Assembly (NCBI RefSeq): GCF_004121055.1
Contig: NZ_PYAL01000009.1
Coordinates: 340,043-404,042, forward strand
Direction: 5' to 3'
Length of the DNA stretch: 64,000 nucleotides
Source of the DNA: Achromobacter aloeverae
GTDB lineage: Bacteria; Pseudomonadota; Gammaproteobacteria; Burkholderiales; Burkholderiaceae_B
Each line of letters opens with the position of its first letter. Positions within the stretch are counted from its first letter, which is position 1. The position numbers were made by a program, and so were the translations under genes. Positions 34,515-44,100 of the stretch are shown piece by piece. The notes beneath the pieces were generated by a model. That model did not search any database and was not told where the DNA came from. It was given only the letters and a program-made list of their open reading frames with translations.

Positions 34515-35192
34515 ATGCTTTCCCAGCAAGAATTGAAGCAGCAGGCCGCCGACGCGGCCCTGGAAATCGTCGAACAGGTTGCCGGTCCCGACGTCATCAT
34601 CGGTGTCGGCACCGGTTCCACCGCGGACCTGTTCATCGACGGCCTGGCGCGCTTCAAGGGGCGCGTGCGCGGCGCGGTCGCCAGCTCCGAGCGCAGCGCC
34701 AAGCGGCTGCAAGCGCACGGCCTGGCGGTGTTCGACCTGAATGATGTCGATCACATGCCCATCTATGTCGATGGCGCCGACGAGATCGATGGCCGCCTGC
34801 ACATGATCAAGGGTGGCGGCGGCGCGCAGACCCGCGAGAAAATCGTCGCATCGGTGGCCGATCGCTTCATCTGCATCGTCGACGAATCCAAGCTGGTGGA
34901 GCGCCTGGGCGCCTTCCCGCTGCCGGTCGAGGTCATCCCGATGGCCGTCGCCGCGGTGTCGCGCACGCTGGCCCGGCTGGGCGGCCGCCCGGCCGTCCGC
35001 CAGGGGTTCACGACCGACAATGGCAATGTCATCCTGGACGTATCCGGACTGACGATCGCCGACGCGCCGGCCCTGGAGCTCGAGATCAACAATATCCCCG
35101 GCGTCGTGACCTGCGGCCTGTTCTCGCGTCCCGGCGCGGACCTGGCGCTGCTGGCCACGCAGCAGGGCATCCGGCGCCTGGCCCGGCCCTGA
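34515..35192 (+). CDS. rpiA: Ribose-5-phosphate isomerase A
   Basis: A 225-residue enzyme of the pentose phosphate pathway that interconverts ribose-5-phosphate and ribulose-5-phosphate. The full set of RpiA motifs is present: [24 protein letters not shown] [10 protein letters not shown] with catalytic Asp, [13 protein letters not shown], and [12 protein letters not shown] with the base glutamate/lysine region. [11 protein letters not shown] and [12 protein letters not shown] complete it. The ATG at 34515 gives the standard length. TAAATT at 34446-34451 is a possible -10 box. A 14-bp palindrome (35202-35215) follows the stop. Confidence 0.97.
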   Translation: MLSQQELKQQAADAALEIVEQVAGPDVIIGVGTGSTADLFIDGLARFKGRVRGAVASSERSAKRLQAHGLAVFDLNDVDHMPIYVDGADEIDGRLHMIKGGGGAQTREKIVASVADRFICIVDESKLVERLGAFPLPVEVIPMAVAAVSRTLARLGGRPAVRQGFTTDNGNVILDVSGLTIADAPALELEINNIPGVVTCGLFSRPGADLALLATQQGIRRLARP

Positions 35193-35219
35193 CGCGGCCC
35201 GGGCCTCCGGAGGCCGATC

Positions 35220-35248
35220 GGTTCATAATCCTGTCATAAACAAGTCAT
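35220..35248 (+). promoter_or_regulatory. Pho box with three PhoB half-sites
   Basis: GGTTCAT (35220-35226), CTGTCAT (35231-35237) and AAGTCAT (35242-35248) are spaced by exactly 4 bp, giving the 11-bp period of PhoB sites. The middle unit equals the E. coli consensus half-site. It lies about 90 bp upstream of phoU, which should be induced by phosphate starvation. Confidence 0.88.
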
Positions 35249-35337
35249 AACCTTCCGGGCGACGCTGATACACGGCAGCCAAGCCCGGCTGCGCGCGAGG
35301 CGCATGACACCAAGTCGTTAAACCGCTGGGAGCCCGG

Positions 35338-36075
35338 ATGACCGAGCATACAAACAAACAATTCGACGCCGATCTGGAAGCCGTCCGTTCGCAATTCCTG
35401 GCGATGGGCGGGGTCGTCGAGGTCATGATCCAGGAGTCCATCGACGCGCTGACCAGCGGCGACACCTTGCTGGTCGAAAAAGTGCGCGAGCGCGAAAAGG
35501 AAGTCAATCGCTACGAAGTCGATATCGACCAGCGCATCAGCCAGATCCTGGCGCGCCACCAGCCTACCGCGATCGACCTGCGCACGCTGATGGCCGTGTC
35601 CAAGATGCTGACCGACATGGAGCGTTGCGGCGACGAAGCGGAAAAGATCGCCACGGTGGCCCGCCGCATCCATGACGACGAAGTGCGCTACACGCCCAGC
35701 GTGGACCTGCGCCACATGGCCGATGCCGTGCGCGAGATGCTGCGCCAGGCGCTCGACGCCTTTGCCCGCCTGGATCCCGTCCAGGCCGCCGCGGTGGTGC
35801 GCAGCGACAAGGGCGTGGACAAGGAGTGGAAGGCCGCGCTGCGCCAGCTCATCTCGTTCATGATCGAGGATCCGCGCACCATTTCGCCGTCCATCGACGT
35901 GATCTTCGTGGCCCGCGCGCTGGAGCGCATCGGCGACCATGCCAAGAACATGTCCGAGCGTGTCATCTATATGGTGCGGGGCGCCGATGTGCGTCACACG
36001 GGCGCCAAGAACACGGAGCGCCAGGCTCGCGGTGAGGATGATGACGGCAGGGGCGAGGACGACGCGCAGGCTTGA
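35338..36075 (+). CDS. phoU: Phosphate signalling protein PhoU
   Basis: A 245-residue all-helical protein made of two PhoU three-helix repeats. The metal-binding motif occurs twice, as MERCGDEAEKIA near residue 98 and LERIGDHAKNMSE near 200. PhoU restrains the PhoR kinase through the Pst transporter. The C-terminus ends in an acidic Asp-rich tail (RGEDDDGRGEDDAQ) beyond the fold. The gene stands alone behind its own Pho box; no pst or phoB/phoR genes follow in this window. The start at 35338 has GGAG-type sequence (gggagcccgg) upstream. Confidence 0.96.
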   Translation: MTEHTNKQFDADLEAVRSQFLAMGGVVEVMIQESIDALTSGDTLLVEKVREREKEVNRYEVDIDQRISQILARHQPTAIDLRTLMAVSKMLTDMERCGDEAEKIATVARRIHDDEVRYTPSVDLRHMADAVREMLRQALDAFARLDPVQAAAVVRSDKGVDKEWKAALRQLISFMIEDPRTISPSIDVIFVARALERIGDHAKNMSERVIYMVRGADVRHTGAKNTERQARGEDDDGRGEDDAQA

Positions 36076-36132
36076 TCGTGGCAGGGCTGCGGGCCGCGGC
36101 CTGCAGCACGCACCTTGTGGGCATGAATGAAG

Positions 36133-36179
36133 ACACCCCGGCGCGGGACGCGATGTCCTTCGCCGGGGTGTTTGTTTTT
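36133..36179. terminator. Intrinsic terminator between phoU and yggX
   Basis: An 11-bp perfect stem, ACACCCCGGCG (36133-36143) with CGCCGGGGTGT (36161-36171), is followed by tttgttttt on the plus strand. It ends phoU, and the stem may also serve the convergent yggX transcript. Confidence 0.9.
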
Positions 36180-36280
36180 GTCCGCGATTTGTTCGCGTTT
36201 CGTCCGCTTTTCGTCCGCGTTTTGGGCGTCTTGCGGTCGCGCTGCCCCGCGGTCTTGACCCGCCGCGAGGCCGGCCCGGT

Positions 36281-36553
36281 TCAGGTCGAAGGCGGCACGA
36301 AGCCCTGCGCCTCGACGGCGCCGTCCTCGAACAGGAAGCGCTCCATCTGCTGTTGCAGGTACTTGCGGGCGCGCGCGTCGGCCAGGTTCAGGCGGTTTTC
36401 GTTGACCAGGCGGGTCTGCACGCCTTTCCACTCTTCCCACGCTTCCTTGGAGACGCTTTGCCAGATGCGGGTGCCGAGTTCGCCGGGGTAGGGCGGAAAG
36501 TCCAGCCCTTCGGCTTCACGCTTGAGTTTGACGCAATTAACGATACGGGCCAT
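36281..36553 (-). CDS. yggX: Probable Fe(2+)-trafficking protein YggX
   Basis: A 90-residue protein of exactly the family length. It opens [19 protein letters not shown] with the single conserved cysteine (Cys7), then [37 protein letters not shown] and [11 protein letters not shown]. YggX protects iron-sulfur clusters from oxidation and affects iron handling. It is convergent with phoU across a terminator and follows argA on the same strand after 173 bp, which hold hairpins only. Confidence 0.96.
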   Translation of the reverse strand: MARIVNCVKLKREAEGLDFPPYPGELGTRIWQSVSKEAWEEWKGVQTRLVNENRLNLADARARKYLQQQMERFLFEDGAVEAQGFVPPST

Positions 36554-36673
36554 GACGAGATTGCCTAAAAAAGTGAATAGGGCGATTTTAACCGACCTGG
36601 CCGCGCGGCCGCGCTAAAGGCCCCGGCGTCGTGGGGTTTGCGCCGCCGGCGGCGTCTGCCGGACAGGCGCATG

Positions 36674-36710
36674 GGCAGGTGGACGGCAGAGGGCCGCGGG
36701 GGCACCTGCC
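36674..36710 (-). terminator. Hairpin downstream of argA
   Basis: GGCAGGTG (36674-36681) and CACCTGCC (36703-36710) can pair over a 21-nt loop, 17 bp past the argA stop. A 14-bp palindrome CGCCGCCGGCGGCG (36641-36654) follows. Neither has a T-run, so this is a weak call. Confidence 0.4.
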
Positions 36711-36726
36711 GCCACGTCGTTCCGCG

Positions 36727-38082
36727 CTACAGGCGCTTGATGAAAATCAGGCTATTGCGCGACCGGTTGTAGTTCTGCTGCTTTTCCTTGGGCAGGTCCG
36801 CGATGCCGCCGGTGACGAACCCACGCTTGAGGAACCAGTGCGACGTCCGCGTGGTGAGCACGAACAGGCGCTTGGCGCCCAGCGCGCGCGCCCGCGACTC
36901 CATGTGGCGCAGCAGGATCTCGCCTTCCCCAGACCCCTGCCATTCCGGATGCACGATCAGGCAGGCCATCTCGGCCATCTGCTCTTCCGGGAAACGATGC
37001 AGGGCCGCGCATCCGTAGATGACGCCGTCGTGCTCCAGCACGGTGAAGTTCTCGACATCGCGCTCCACCACGCTGCGCCCGCGCGGCACCAGCGTGCCGT
37101 CGGCTTCCAGTGGTTCGATCAAGCTGAGTATTGCCCCGACATCGTCGATCGTGGCGGCACGCAGGTCGTCCAGCGTGTCCTCCACCACCATCGTGCCCAC
37201 GCCATCGTGCGTGAAGATTTCCAGCAGCACGCCCCCGTCCAGCGAGAACGGCACGATATGCGCCCGCGCCACGCCCCGCTTGACCGCCAGCGAGCTGTAC
37301 TGGAGAAACGTCGACGTGTCCTCGTCCAGCTCGCCCGCCGCCAGCAGCGCGTCGGCATCGACACGCGCCAGTTCGGTATCGACCGTGCCGTCGTCATTGC
37401 GCACGCCGTCGGTGACCGACAGGAAGATCAGTTTCTCGGCCCGCAAAGCCACCGCCACGCTGGTGGCCAGGTCTTCCATGGCCAGGTTGAAGGCCTCGCC
37501 GGTAGGGGAGAAGCCCAGCGGCGACAGCAGGATGACCGAACCCTGCTCCATCGCCTGGCGCATGGCGTCCACGTCCAGCTTGCGAACCTGGCCGGTGTGC
37601 CTGTAGTCCACGCCATCGATAACCCCGGAAGGACGGGCGGTGACGAAGTTGCCGGAAATCACGCGGACGTGCGCATGCGACATGGGCGTATTGGGCAGGC
37701 CCTGGCTGAAGGCCGCCTCGATGTCCAGGCGTATCTCGCCCGCCGCTTCCTTGGCGCATTCGAGCGAAGCCGCATCGGTGGGCGACAGGCCGCGGTCGAA
37801 TTGATGCGTATAGCCCTTCAGCCGCAACTGCTCGTTGACTTGCGGCCGCGAGCCGTGCACCAGCACCAGGCGTATGCCCAGCGCCGACAGCAGGGAAAGG
37901 TCCTGCACCAGCACGTTCAGCGCGCCGGCCTGCACCAGCTCGCCGCCGAAGGCGACCACGAAGGTCTTGCCTCGGAACGCGTGGACATAGGGCGCGACTT
38001 CGCGAAACCAGCGGACGAACTGGGCGGGCGCGAAGCCCGGGGCTTCCAGCGCGGAGACGGTGTCTTGATCCTGGTCGGACAT
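36727..38082 (-). CDS. argA: N-acetylglutamate synthase (amino-acid N-acetyltransferase)
   Basis: A 451-residue enzyme of the classical ArgA type, first step of arginine synthesis. Residues 1-300 form an amino-acid-kinase-like domain (FVRWFREVAPYVHAFRGKTFVVAFGGE; LVLVHGSRPQV) that carries arginine feedback. Residues 310-451 are a GNAT acetyltransferase with the acetyl-CoA loop QGSGEGEILLRHM and the C-terminal RTSHWFLKRGF. The start at 38082 matches the family. TATAAT on the minus strand at 38137-38132 is a good -10 box, giving a leader of about 45 nt. Confidence 0.96.
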   Translation of the reverse strand: MSDQDQDTVSALEAPGFAPAQFVRWFREVAPYVHAFRGKTFVVAFGGELVQAGALNVLVQDLSLLSALGIRLVLVHGSRPQVNEQLRLKGYTHQFDRGLSPTDAASLECAKEAAGEIRLDIEAAFSQGLPNTPMSHAHVRVISGNFVTARPSGVIDGVDYRHTGQVRKLDVDAMRQAMEQGSVILLSPLGFSPTGEAFNLAMEDLATSVAVALRAEKLIFLSVTDGVRNDDGTVDTELARVDADALLAAGELDEDTSTFLQYSSLAVKRGVARAHIVPFSLDGGVLLEIFTHDGVGTMVVEDTLDDLRAATIDDVGAILSLIEPLEADGTLVPRGRSVVERDVENFTVLEHDGVIYGCAALHRFPEEQMAEMACLIVHPEWQGSGEGEILLRHMESRARALGAKRLFVLTTRTSHWFLKRGFVTGGIADLPKEKQQNYNRSRNSLIFIKRL

Positions 38083-38241
38083 GATGCGGGGGGAGTTCCT
38101 GGGGGAGGAAGAAAAAAGCGAACTCGAAATTATAGGACCGGTAGCCGTAAACACGCTGTGTAGCGGCGCGGGCCGGCGCCATGCCGTTGGAGGAAGGCCG
38201 CGGGAAGGCCGCGCCCCGCTGGCGCGGCCAGGGACCCTCTG

Positions 38242-39018
38242 CTACAGCGTGCCCGGGTAGGCGCCGCCGTCCAGCACCAGGTTCTGCCCGGTGATATAGC
38301 CGGACCGCGCGCCGCACAGGAAGGCGCAGGCATCCCCGAACTCCGCCGGATCCCCGAATCGCTTGGCCGGATTGCGCTGCCTGCGGGCGTCCAGGAGCTG
38401 CTCCGCCGTCTGGGTGGCCGTGGCCGAGGCCTTGGCCGTATTCAGCAGCCGGTCCGTCTCGAACGGACCGGGCAGCAGGTTGTTGATGGTGACATTGTGG
38501 GCCACTACCTGGCGCGCCAGGCCCGCGACGAAGCCGGTCAGGCCGCTGCGGGCGCCGTTGGACAGGCCCAGGTGGTCGATGGGCATCTTCACCGCCGCCG
38601 ACGTGATGTTGACGATGCGGCCGAAACGGCGCTCGATCATGCCGTCCACGGTGGCGCGGATCAGTTCGATGGGCGCGAGCATGTTGGCGTCGAGGGCGGC
38701 GATCCAGTCGTCGCGGCTCCAGTCGCGGAAATCGCCCGGCTTGGGACCGCCGGCGTTGTTGACCAGGATATCCGGGTGCGGGCAGGCGGCCAGCAGGCGG
38801 GCGCGGCCTTCGGCCGTGGCGACATCCGCGGTCACCGTGGTCACCTGGGCGCCGGTTTCGGCGCGGATGGCCGCGGCGGCCTGTTCAAGTGCCTCCGCGC
38901 CGCGCGCCGACATCACCACGTGCACGCCTTCACGCGCCAGCGACAGCGCGCAGGCGCGGCCCAATCCCTTGCTGGACGCGCATACCAAAGCGGTTTTTCC
39001 TGCTAGACCCAGATCCAT
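38242..39018 (-). CDS. SDR family oxidoreductase with altered catalytic motif
   Basis: A 258-residue short-chain dehydrogenase/reductase. The cofactor loop VCASSKGLGRA (residues 12-22) and ILVNNAGGPKPGDF are standard, and the C-terminal GYITGQNLVLDGG is typical of 3-oxoacyl-ACP reductase-like members. In place of the catalytic YxxxK the sequence reads LGLSNGARSGL, with no Tyr and Arg for Lys; the upstream serine remains in VNITSAAV. A subgroup of SDRs shares this LSNxxR form, so it is not random decay. The substrate is unknown. It is separated from argA by 159 bp without a clear terminator. Confidence 0.85.
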   Translation of the reverse strand: MDLGLAGKTALVCASSKGLGRACALSLAREGVHVVMSARGAEALEQAAAAIRAETGAQVTTVTADVATAEGRARLLAACPHPDILVNNAGGPKPGDFRDWSRDDWIAALDANMLAPIELIRATVDGMIERRFGRIVNITSAAVKMPIDHLGLSNGARSGLTGFVAGLARQVVAHNVTINNLLPGPFETDRLLNTAKASATATQTAEQLLDARRQRNPAKRFGDPAEFGDACAFLCGARSGYITGQNLVLDGGAYPGTL

Positions 39019-39161
39019 GGATATGTTCCCTTAACGTTAGAAAAATTTTGTATCGCGAGGTGGAAAAGGTGGAAAATGATATTAATATTTTGAAATAATT
39101 GCCGTTCTTGGCCACCACGCATTCTATGCCGTGCCGGACCCCGAAGAGGATGTCGGCGCGC

Positions 39162-41036
39162 ATGGGAGGCGGCAAGTCGATCATATTTGGGGACGTACGC
39201 ACTGTGGAGCAACGCTATTGGTTGACCCTGGACCCGCAGACCCACGAACTGCGCGCGGGTTTCCGCGCCGGCGTGGACGCCGATCCGCCTAGTGTCGACA
39301 TGCTGGAAACCGTGGTCGCGACCCGGGGCTGGACCGCGGACGCCCTGGACACCGAGGCCGTCGCGCGCTTCATCGACCGATGTTGCGAAGCCGCCGCGCG
39401 CTATGCGGGCGGCATGGCGACGGCCACGCAGGGGACCGACGAGGGCGGGGCGCTGGTCAACGAACTGGCCGCCATCGAGTCCGCGGCGGCGCACCTGGGC
39501 GCGGTGGTCGAACTGGCCAGCGCCCAGGAAGCCCCGGACGCCCCGGGCGCGCCCGCCGCTGCCGGCGGGGATGCCGTCGAAGGGCTGCCCGAGGGCGACC
39601 CTGACGTGGTCGAACTGGTGGTCGGCGAAGTGCATGACGGCGAGTTCGAACTGTCGTTCGAGGACGATCACATGCAGGTCCTGCTGACGCTGCGGCCTCC
39701 GCGCGGCGGCCGGCCTGTCGTCCTGGCCGAGGTGCGCGCCGTCCTTGCCGAGCACAAGGTGGTGTTCGGCCTGCGGGAGGACGTGTTGTTGCAGGCCCTC
39801 GAAGTGGGTTTCTGCGAAGACCTGGTCGTCGCCCAGGGCATCCCCCCCGGCGACGGCGAACCGACCGTATTCAAATCCCTGCTGGAGGCGTCCGCGCAGC
39901 ATGCCCAGGTCGATGACCGGGCGCTGGTCGACTATCGCACCCTGGGCAACCTGGTGCTGGTCAAGCCGGGCATGCGCTTGATGCGCCGCATCCCCGCCAA
40001 GCGGGGCAAGGACGGCATCAACGTCCTGGGCCACCCGGCGCCGGCGCCGGAACCGGAAGACATTCCCTACGACCCCGAACTGACCGGCGTCGCGCGCGAT
40101 CCCGCCGATCCCGAGGTGCTGGTGGCGGCGATTGCCGGCGCGCCGTCCATCCCGGCCCACGGCCATGGCATCTCGGTCAATGCGGTGGTCCAGGTCGAAG
40201 CGGTGGACCTGTCCTCCGGCAATATCGACTTCGACGGCACGCTGCAGGTCAACGGCGACATCACCACCGGCATGCAGGTCAAGGTGACCGGCGACGTGGT
40301 GGTCAGCGGCACCATCGAAGCGGCGCAGATCGATGCGGGCGGCAACGTGGTCGTCAAGGGCGGGATCCTCGGTGCGGCCGAGGGCGGCGCGGCGATGGGC
40401 AGCGAGCCCGTCATGCGCAGCGCGCATGTCGTCGCCAAGGGCTCCGTGCAGGCGCGCTTCATCGGCAATGCCACCATCAGCGCCGGCAAGGACGTGATCG
40501 TGGGCAGCGAGATCCGCCAGAGCGACGTGGCGGCCGGCGATAGCGTGACGGTGGGGGGCAAGGGCGCCAGCCAGGGCAGTATCAACGGTGGCCAGGTGCG
40601 CGCGCTGCGCGCCGTGCGCGCGGTAACGCTGGGCACCATGGCTGGCGTCAAGACCTTCGTGCAGGTGGGCGTGAACCCGCACGCGGAAATGCAGAAGCTG
40701 GCCCTGGAACGGACCCGCGTGCGCCTGACGGAGGAAAAGGACAAGCTGGAGCAGCTGCTGGTGTTCCTGCGCAAGCATCCCGAAAAAGGCGCCAACGGCA
40801 TCGGTGCGCGGGCCTTGCAGACCCATGCCAAGCTGACGCGCGACCTGGCGGCGGTGGCGACGAAGGAAGCGGAGCTGGCCGCCGAAAAGGACGCCACCGA
40901 AGGCGCGGTCATCGAGGTCAGCAAGAAGATCTACGGCGGCGTCGACCTGCAGATCGGCAACCGCCGCGAGGAGATCATCGAGGACCGGGGCGGCGGCAAG
41001 GCCACCTTGAGCGACGGCAAGTTCACCATGCGGTAA
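39162..41036 (+). CDS. FapA family protein (DUF342)
   Basis: A protein of about 624 residues with a DUF342/FapA domain. Residues 140-300 include the conserved VLGLREDVLL-type segment and the LMRRIPAKRGKDGINVLGHPAP turn. From about 330 to 490 a repeated pattern (INFDGTLQVNGDITTGMQVKVTGDVVVSGTIEAAQI and on) indicates a right-handed beta-helix. A C-terminal coiled coil of about 100 residues follows. FapA of Vibrio affects flagellar assembly, but most members are uncharacterised. No flagellar gene is nearby. The start is uncertain: ATGs at 39126, 39150 and 39162 all lack a good ribosome site. The 143-bp spacer upstream is AT-rich (gatattaatattttg). Confidence 0.82.
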   Translation: MGGGKSIIFGDVRTVEQRYWLTLDPQTHELRAGFRAGVDADPPSVDMLETVVATRGWTADALDTEAVARFIDRCCEAAARYAGGMATATQGTDEGGALVNELAAIESAAAHLGAVVELASAQEAPDAPGAPAAAGGDAVEGLPEGDPDVVELVVGEVHDGEFELSFEDDHMQVLLTLRPPRGGRPVVLAEVRAVLAEHKVVFGLREDVLLQALEVGFCEDLVVAQGIPPGDGEPTVFKSLLEASAQHAQVDDRALVDYRTLGNLVLVKPGMRLMRRIPAKRGKDGINVLGHPAPAPEPEDIPYDPELTGVARDPADPEVLVAAIAGAPSIPAHGHGISVNAVVQVEAVDLSSGNIDFDGTLQVNGDITTGMQVKVTGDVVVSGTIEAAQIDAGGNVVVKGGILGAAEGGAAMGSEPVMRSAHVVAKGSVQARFIGNATISAGKDVIVGSEIRQSDVAAGDSVTVGGKGASQGSINGGQVRALRAVRAVTLGTMAGVKTFVQVGVNPHAEMQKLALERTRVRLTEEKDKLEQLLVFLRKHPEKGANGIGARALQTHAKLTRDLAAVATKEAELAAEKDATEGAVIEVSKKIYGGVDLQIGNRREEIIEDRGGGKATLSDGKFTMR

Positions 41037-41109
41037 GCGCGGGCCGCGCGGCCCCTGGCTGGGGCGCTGGGCCCGGGTCGCGGCCTGCATAAGCCTTCAG
41101 GCCGGCCTC

Positions 41110-41115
41110 TATAAT
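41110..41115 (+). promoter_or_regulatory. Consensus -10 box 7 nt before the hrpA start
   Basis: A perfect TATAAT lies at 41110-41115, with only cctggca before the ATG at 41123. The transcript would start at or next to the start codon. The -35 region is weak (ctgcat at 41085-41090), and there is no Shine-Dalgarno sequence. Confidence 0.6.
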
Positions 41116-41122
41116 CCTGGCA

Positions 41123-44100
41123 ATGACCGTCAAGCATCCGCCTTCCTCGCCGCGCCCCGCCGCTCCGCCGACCGCTACCCGACCCGCCGAAACCGCCGAA
41201 ACCGCCGAAACCGCCGCCGCGCAAGGCGTGCCGGCAAGGCCGTCGCGGCCGGATCGCGGCCGGGCCGGAAGGCAGGAACCGGGCGGGGAAACGCGCCCGC
41301 GCCGCGACCACGGCGCGGATACGCCAACGGGCCGCGGCCCTGGCGCGGAGACGCCCCCGCGCCGCGACCGCGGCCCGGACACGCAAGCGCGCCGCGATCA
41401 GCGCGCGGACGCGCCCCCGCGCCGCGATCGTGATCGCGGGCAGGCGGCCCCGCCTCCGCGCGACATCCCGCCCATCCATTACCCGGAAGACCTGCCCGTC
41501 AGCGCCCGTCGCGACGAGATCGCGCGCGCCATCGCCAGCCATCAGGTGGTCATCGTCAGCGGCGAGACCGGGTCGGGCAAGACCACCCAGCTGCCCAAGA
41601 TCTGCCTGGACGCCGGCCGCGGCCGTCAGCGCATGATCGGCCACACGCAGCCGCGCCGCCTGGCCGCCACGTCCGTGGCCAAGCGCATCGCCGAGGAATT
41701 GAACACGCCGATGGGCGAGCTGGTCGGCTACCAGGTGCGCTTCAACGACCGCACCGGTCCGAACGCCGCCATCAAGCTGATGACCGACGGCATCCTGCTG
41801 GCGGAGTCGCAGCGCGATCCGCTGCTGCGCCGCTACGACACCATCATCATCGACGAAGCGCACGAGCGCAGCCTGAACATCGACTTCCTGCTGGGCTACC
41901 TCAAGCAGCTGCTGCCGCGCCGCCGCGACCTGAAGGTCATCATCACGTCGGCCACCATCGATGCGCAGCGCTTCGCCCAGCATTTCGCCGCGGACGACGG
42001 CACGCCGGCGCCGGTCATCGAAGTGTCCGGCCGGCTCTATCCGGTGGAGATCCGCTACCGTCCGGTGCGCCAGGACGAAACCGAGGACGACATCGACGAA
42101 AGCGCCGCGCGCCGGCCGCGCGCGGGCAGCCGCGACCGCTCCGGCGACGAAGAGCGCGACCTGATCGACGCCATCGTCGACGGCGTCGACGAGTGCGCGC
42201 GCCACGGCCCGGGCGACGTGCTGGTCTTCCTGCCAGGCGAGCGCGAAATCCGCGAGGCCGCGGAAGCCCTGCGCAAGCATCATCCGCCGGGAACGGAAAT
42301 CCTGCCCTTGTTCGCACGCCTGTCGCAGGCCGAGCAGGAGCAGATATTCCGCCCGCGTGGCAATGCGCGCCGTATCGTCCTTGCGACCAACGTCGCCGAA
42401 ACCTCGCTGACCGTGCCCGGCATCCGTTTCGTCATCGACAGCGGCCTGGCGCGCATCAAGCGTTATTCGTGGCGCAACAAGGTAGAGCAGCTGCGCATCG
42501 AGCCGGTCAGCCGCGCGTCCGCCAACCAACGGGCCGGCCGTTGCGGTCGCGTGGGCCCGGGCGTCTGCATCCGCCTGTACGCGGAGGACGATTTCAATGG
42601 GCGGCCGCCCTTCACCGACCCGGAAGTGCTGCGCTCGTCGCTGGCTTCGGTGATCCTGCGCATGAAGTCGCTGCGCCTTGACGACATCGAAAGCTTTCCC
42701 TTCGTCGAGGCGCCCCCGGGACGGGCCATCGCGGACGGCTATCACCTGTTGCAGGAACTGGGGGCCATCGAGCCGGAACGCGAGGAAAGCGGGGCGGACG
42801 CCGACGGCGAAGGCGCCGCCGCGGCCCCGGCCGCCGCGGCTACCCGCAATGGCGACGCGACCGAGCCGCCGCGCGGGCCGCGCTTCGTCCTGACCCGCAC
42901 GGGCCAGGAACTGGCCCGCCTGCCCGTGGACCCGCGCGTGGGCCGCATGATCCTGGCCGCGCGCGAACAGCAGTGCCTGACGGAGATGCTGATCATCGCG
43001 TCGGCGCTTTCCGTGCAGGACGCGCGCGACCGCCCCATGCACGAGAAAGAGGCCGCCGAGAACGCGCACGCCAAGTTCGCCGACGACAAATCGGAATTCG
43101 TGTCCTATCTGAAGCTGTGGCGCTGGTATCACGAGCAGGTCGAGCACAAGGCCTCGCAGCGCAAGCTGGCGGCCCTCTTGCGGCAGAATTTCCTGTCGCC
43201 GCTGCGCCTGCGCGAATGGCACGACGTGCATAGCCAGCTGTCCAGCGTGGTGGGCGAGCAGGGATGGCGGCTGAATACCGCCGAAGCCACGTTCGAGCAA
43301 CTGCACCTGGCCCTGCTGTCGGGCCTGCTGGGCAACATCGGTTTCAAGAGCGACGAGGCGGGCGCGGGCGGCGGGGGCCATTACCTGGGCGCGCGCGACA
43401 TCCGCTTCCTGATCCATCCCGGTTCGCGCCTGGCCAAGAAGGCCGGCCGCTGGATCGTCGCCGGCGAACTGGTGGAGACCACGCGCCTGTACGCGCGCTG
43501 CGTCGCCCGCATCGAGCCCGCGTGGATAGAGCGCGTCGCCGCCCACCTGCTGCGCCGCAACTGGGGCGACCCGCGCTGGGAAAAGAAGGCCGGCCAGGTG
43601 GTGGCCAACGAGCGCGCCACCCTGTACGGCCTGACGATCTATTCCGGCCGCCGCGTCCACTACGGGCGCATCAATCCGGAGCATGCGCGCGAACTGTTCA
43701 TTCGCCAGGCCCTGGTGCCGGGCGAGATCGACACGCGCCTGCCTTTCGTGGCGCACAACCGGCGCCTGATCGCCGAGATCGAAAAGCTGGAGCACCGCGC
43801 CCGTCGTCCGGACATCCTGGTCGACGACGAACTGATCCATGCGTTCTACGATCGCCTGATCCCGGCCGGCATGAGCCAGACCGCGACCCTGGAAAAGTGG
43901 GTCAACGGCCTGGACAAGGCCGGCGCCGCGGCGCTGCTGCTGACGCGCGACGAGCTGATGCGGCACGAGGCCGCGGGCGTCACCACGGAAGTGTTTCCCA
44001 AGAAGATGGACTGGCAGGGTGTATCCATGCCCCTGGACTACCACTTCGAGCCGGGCTCGCCGCGCGACGGCGTGACGCTGTCGGTGCCGCTGTTCGCCTT

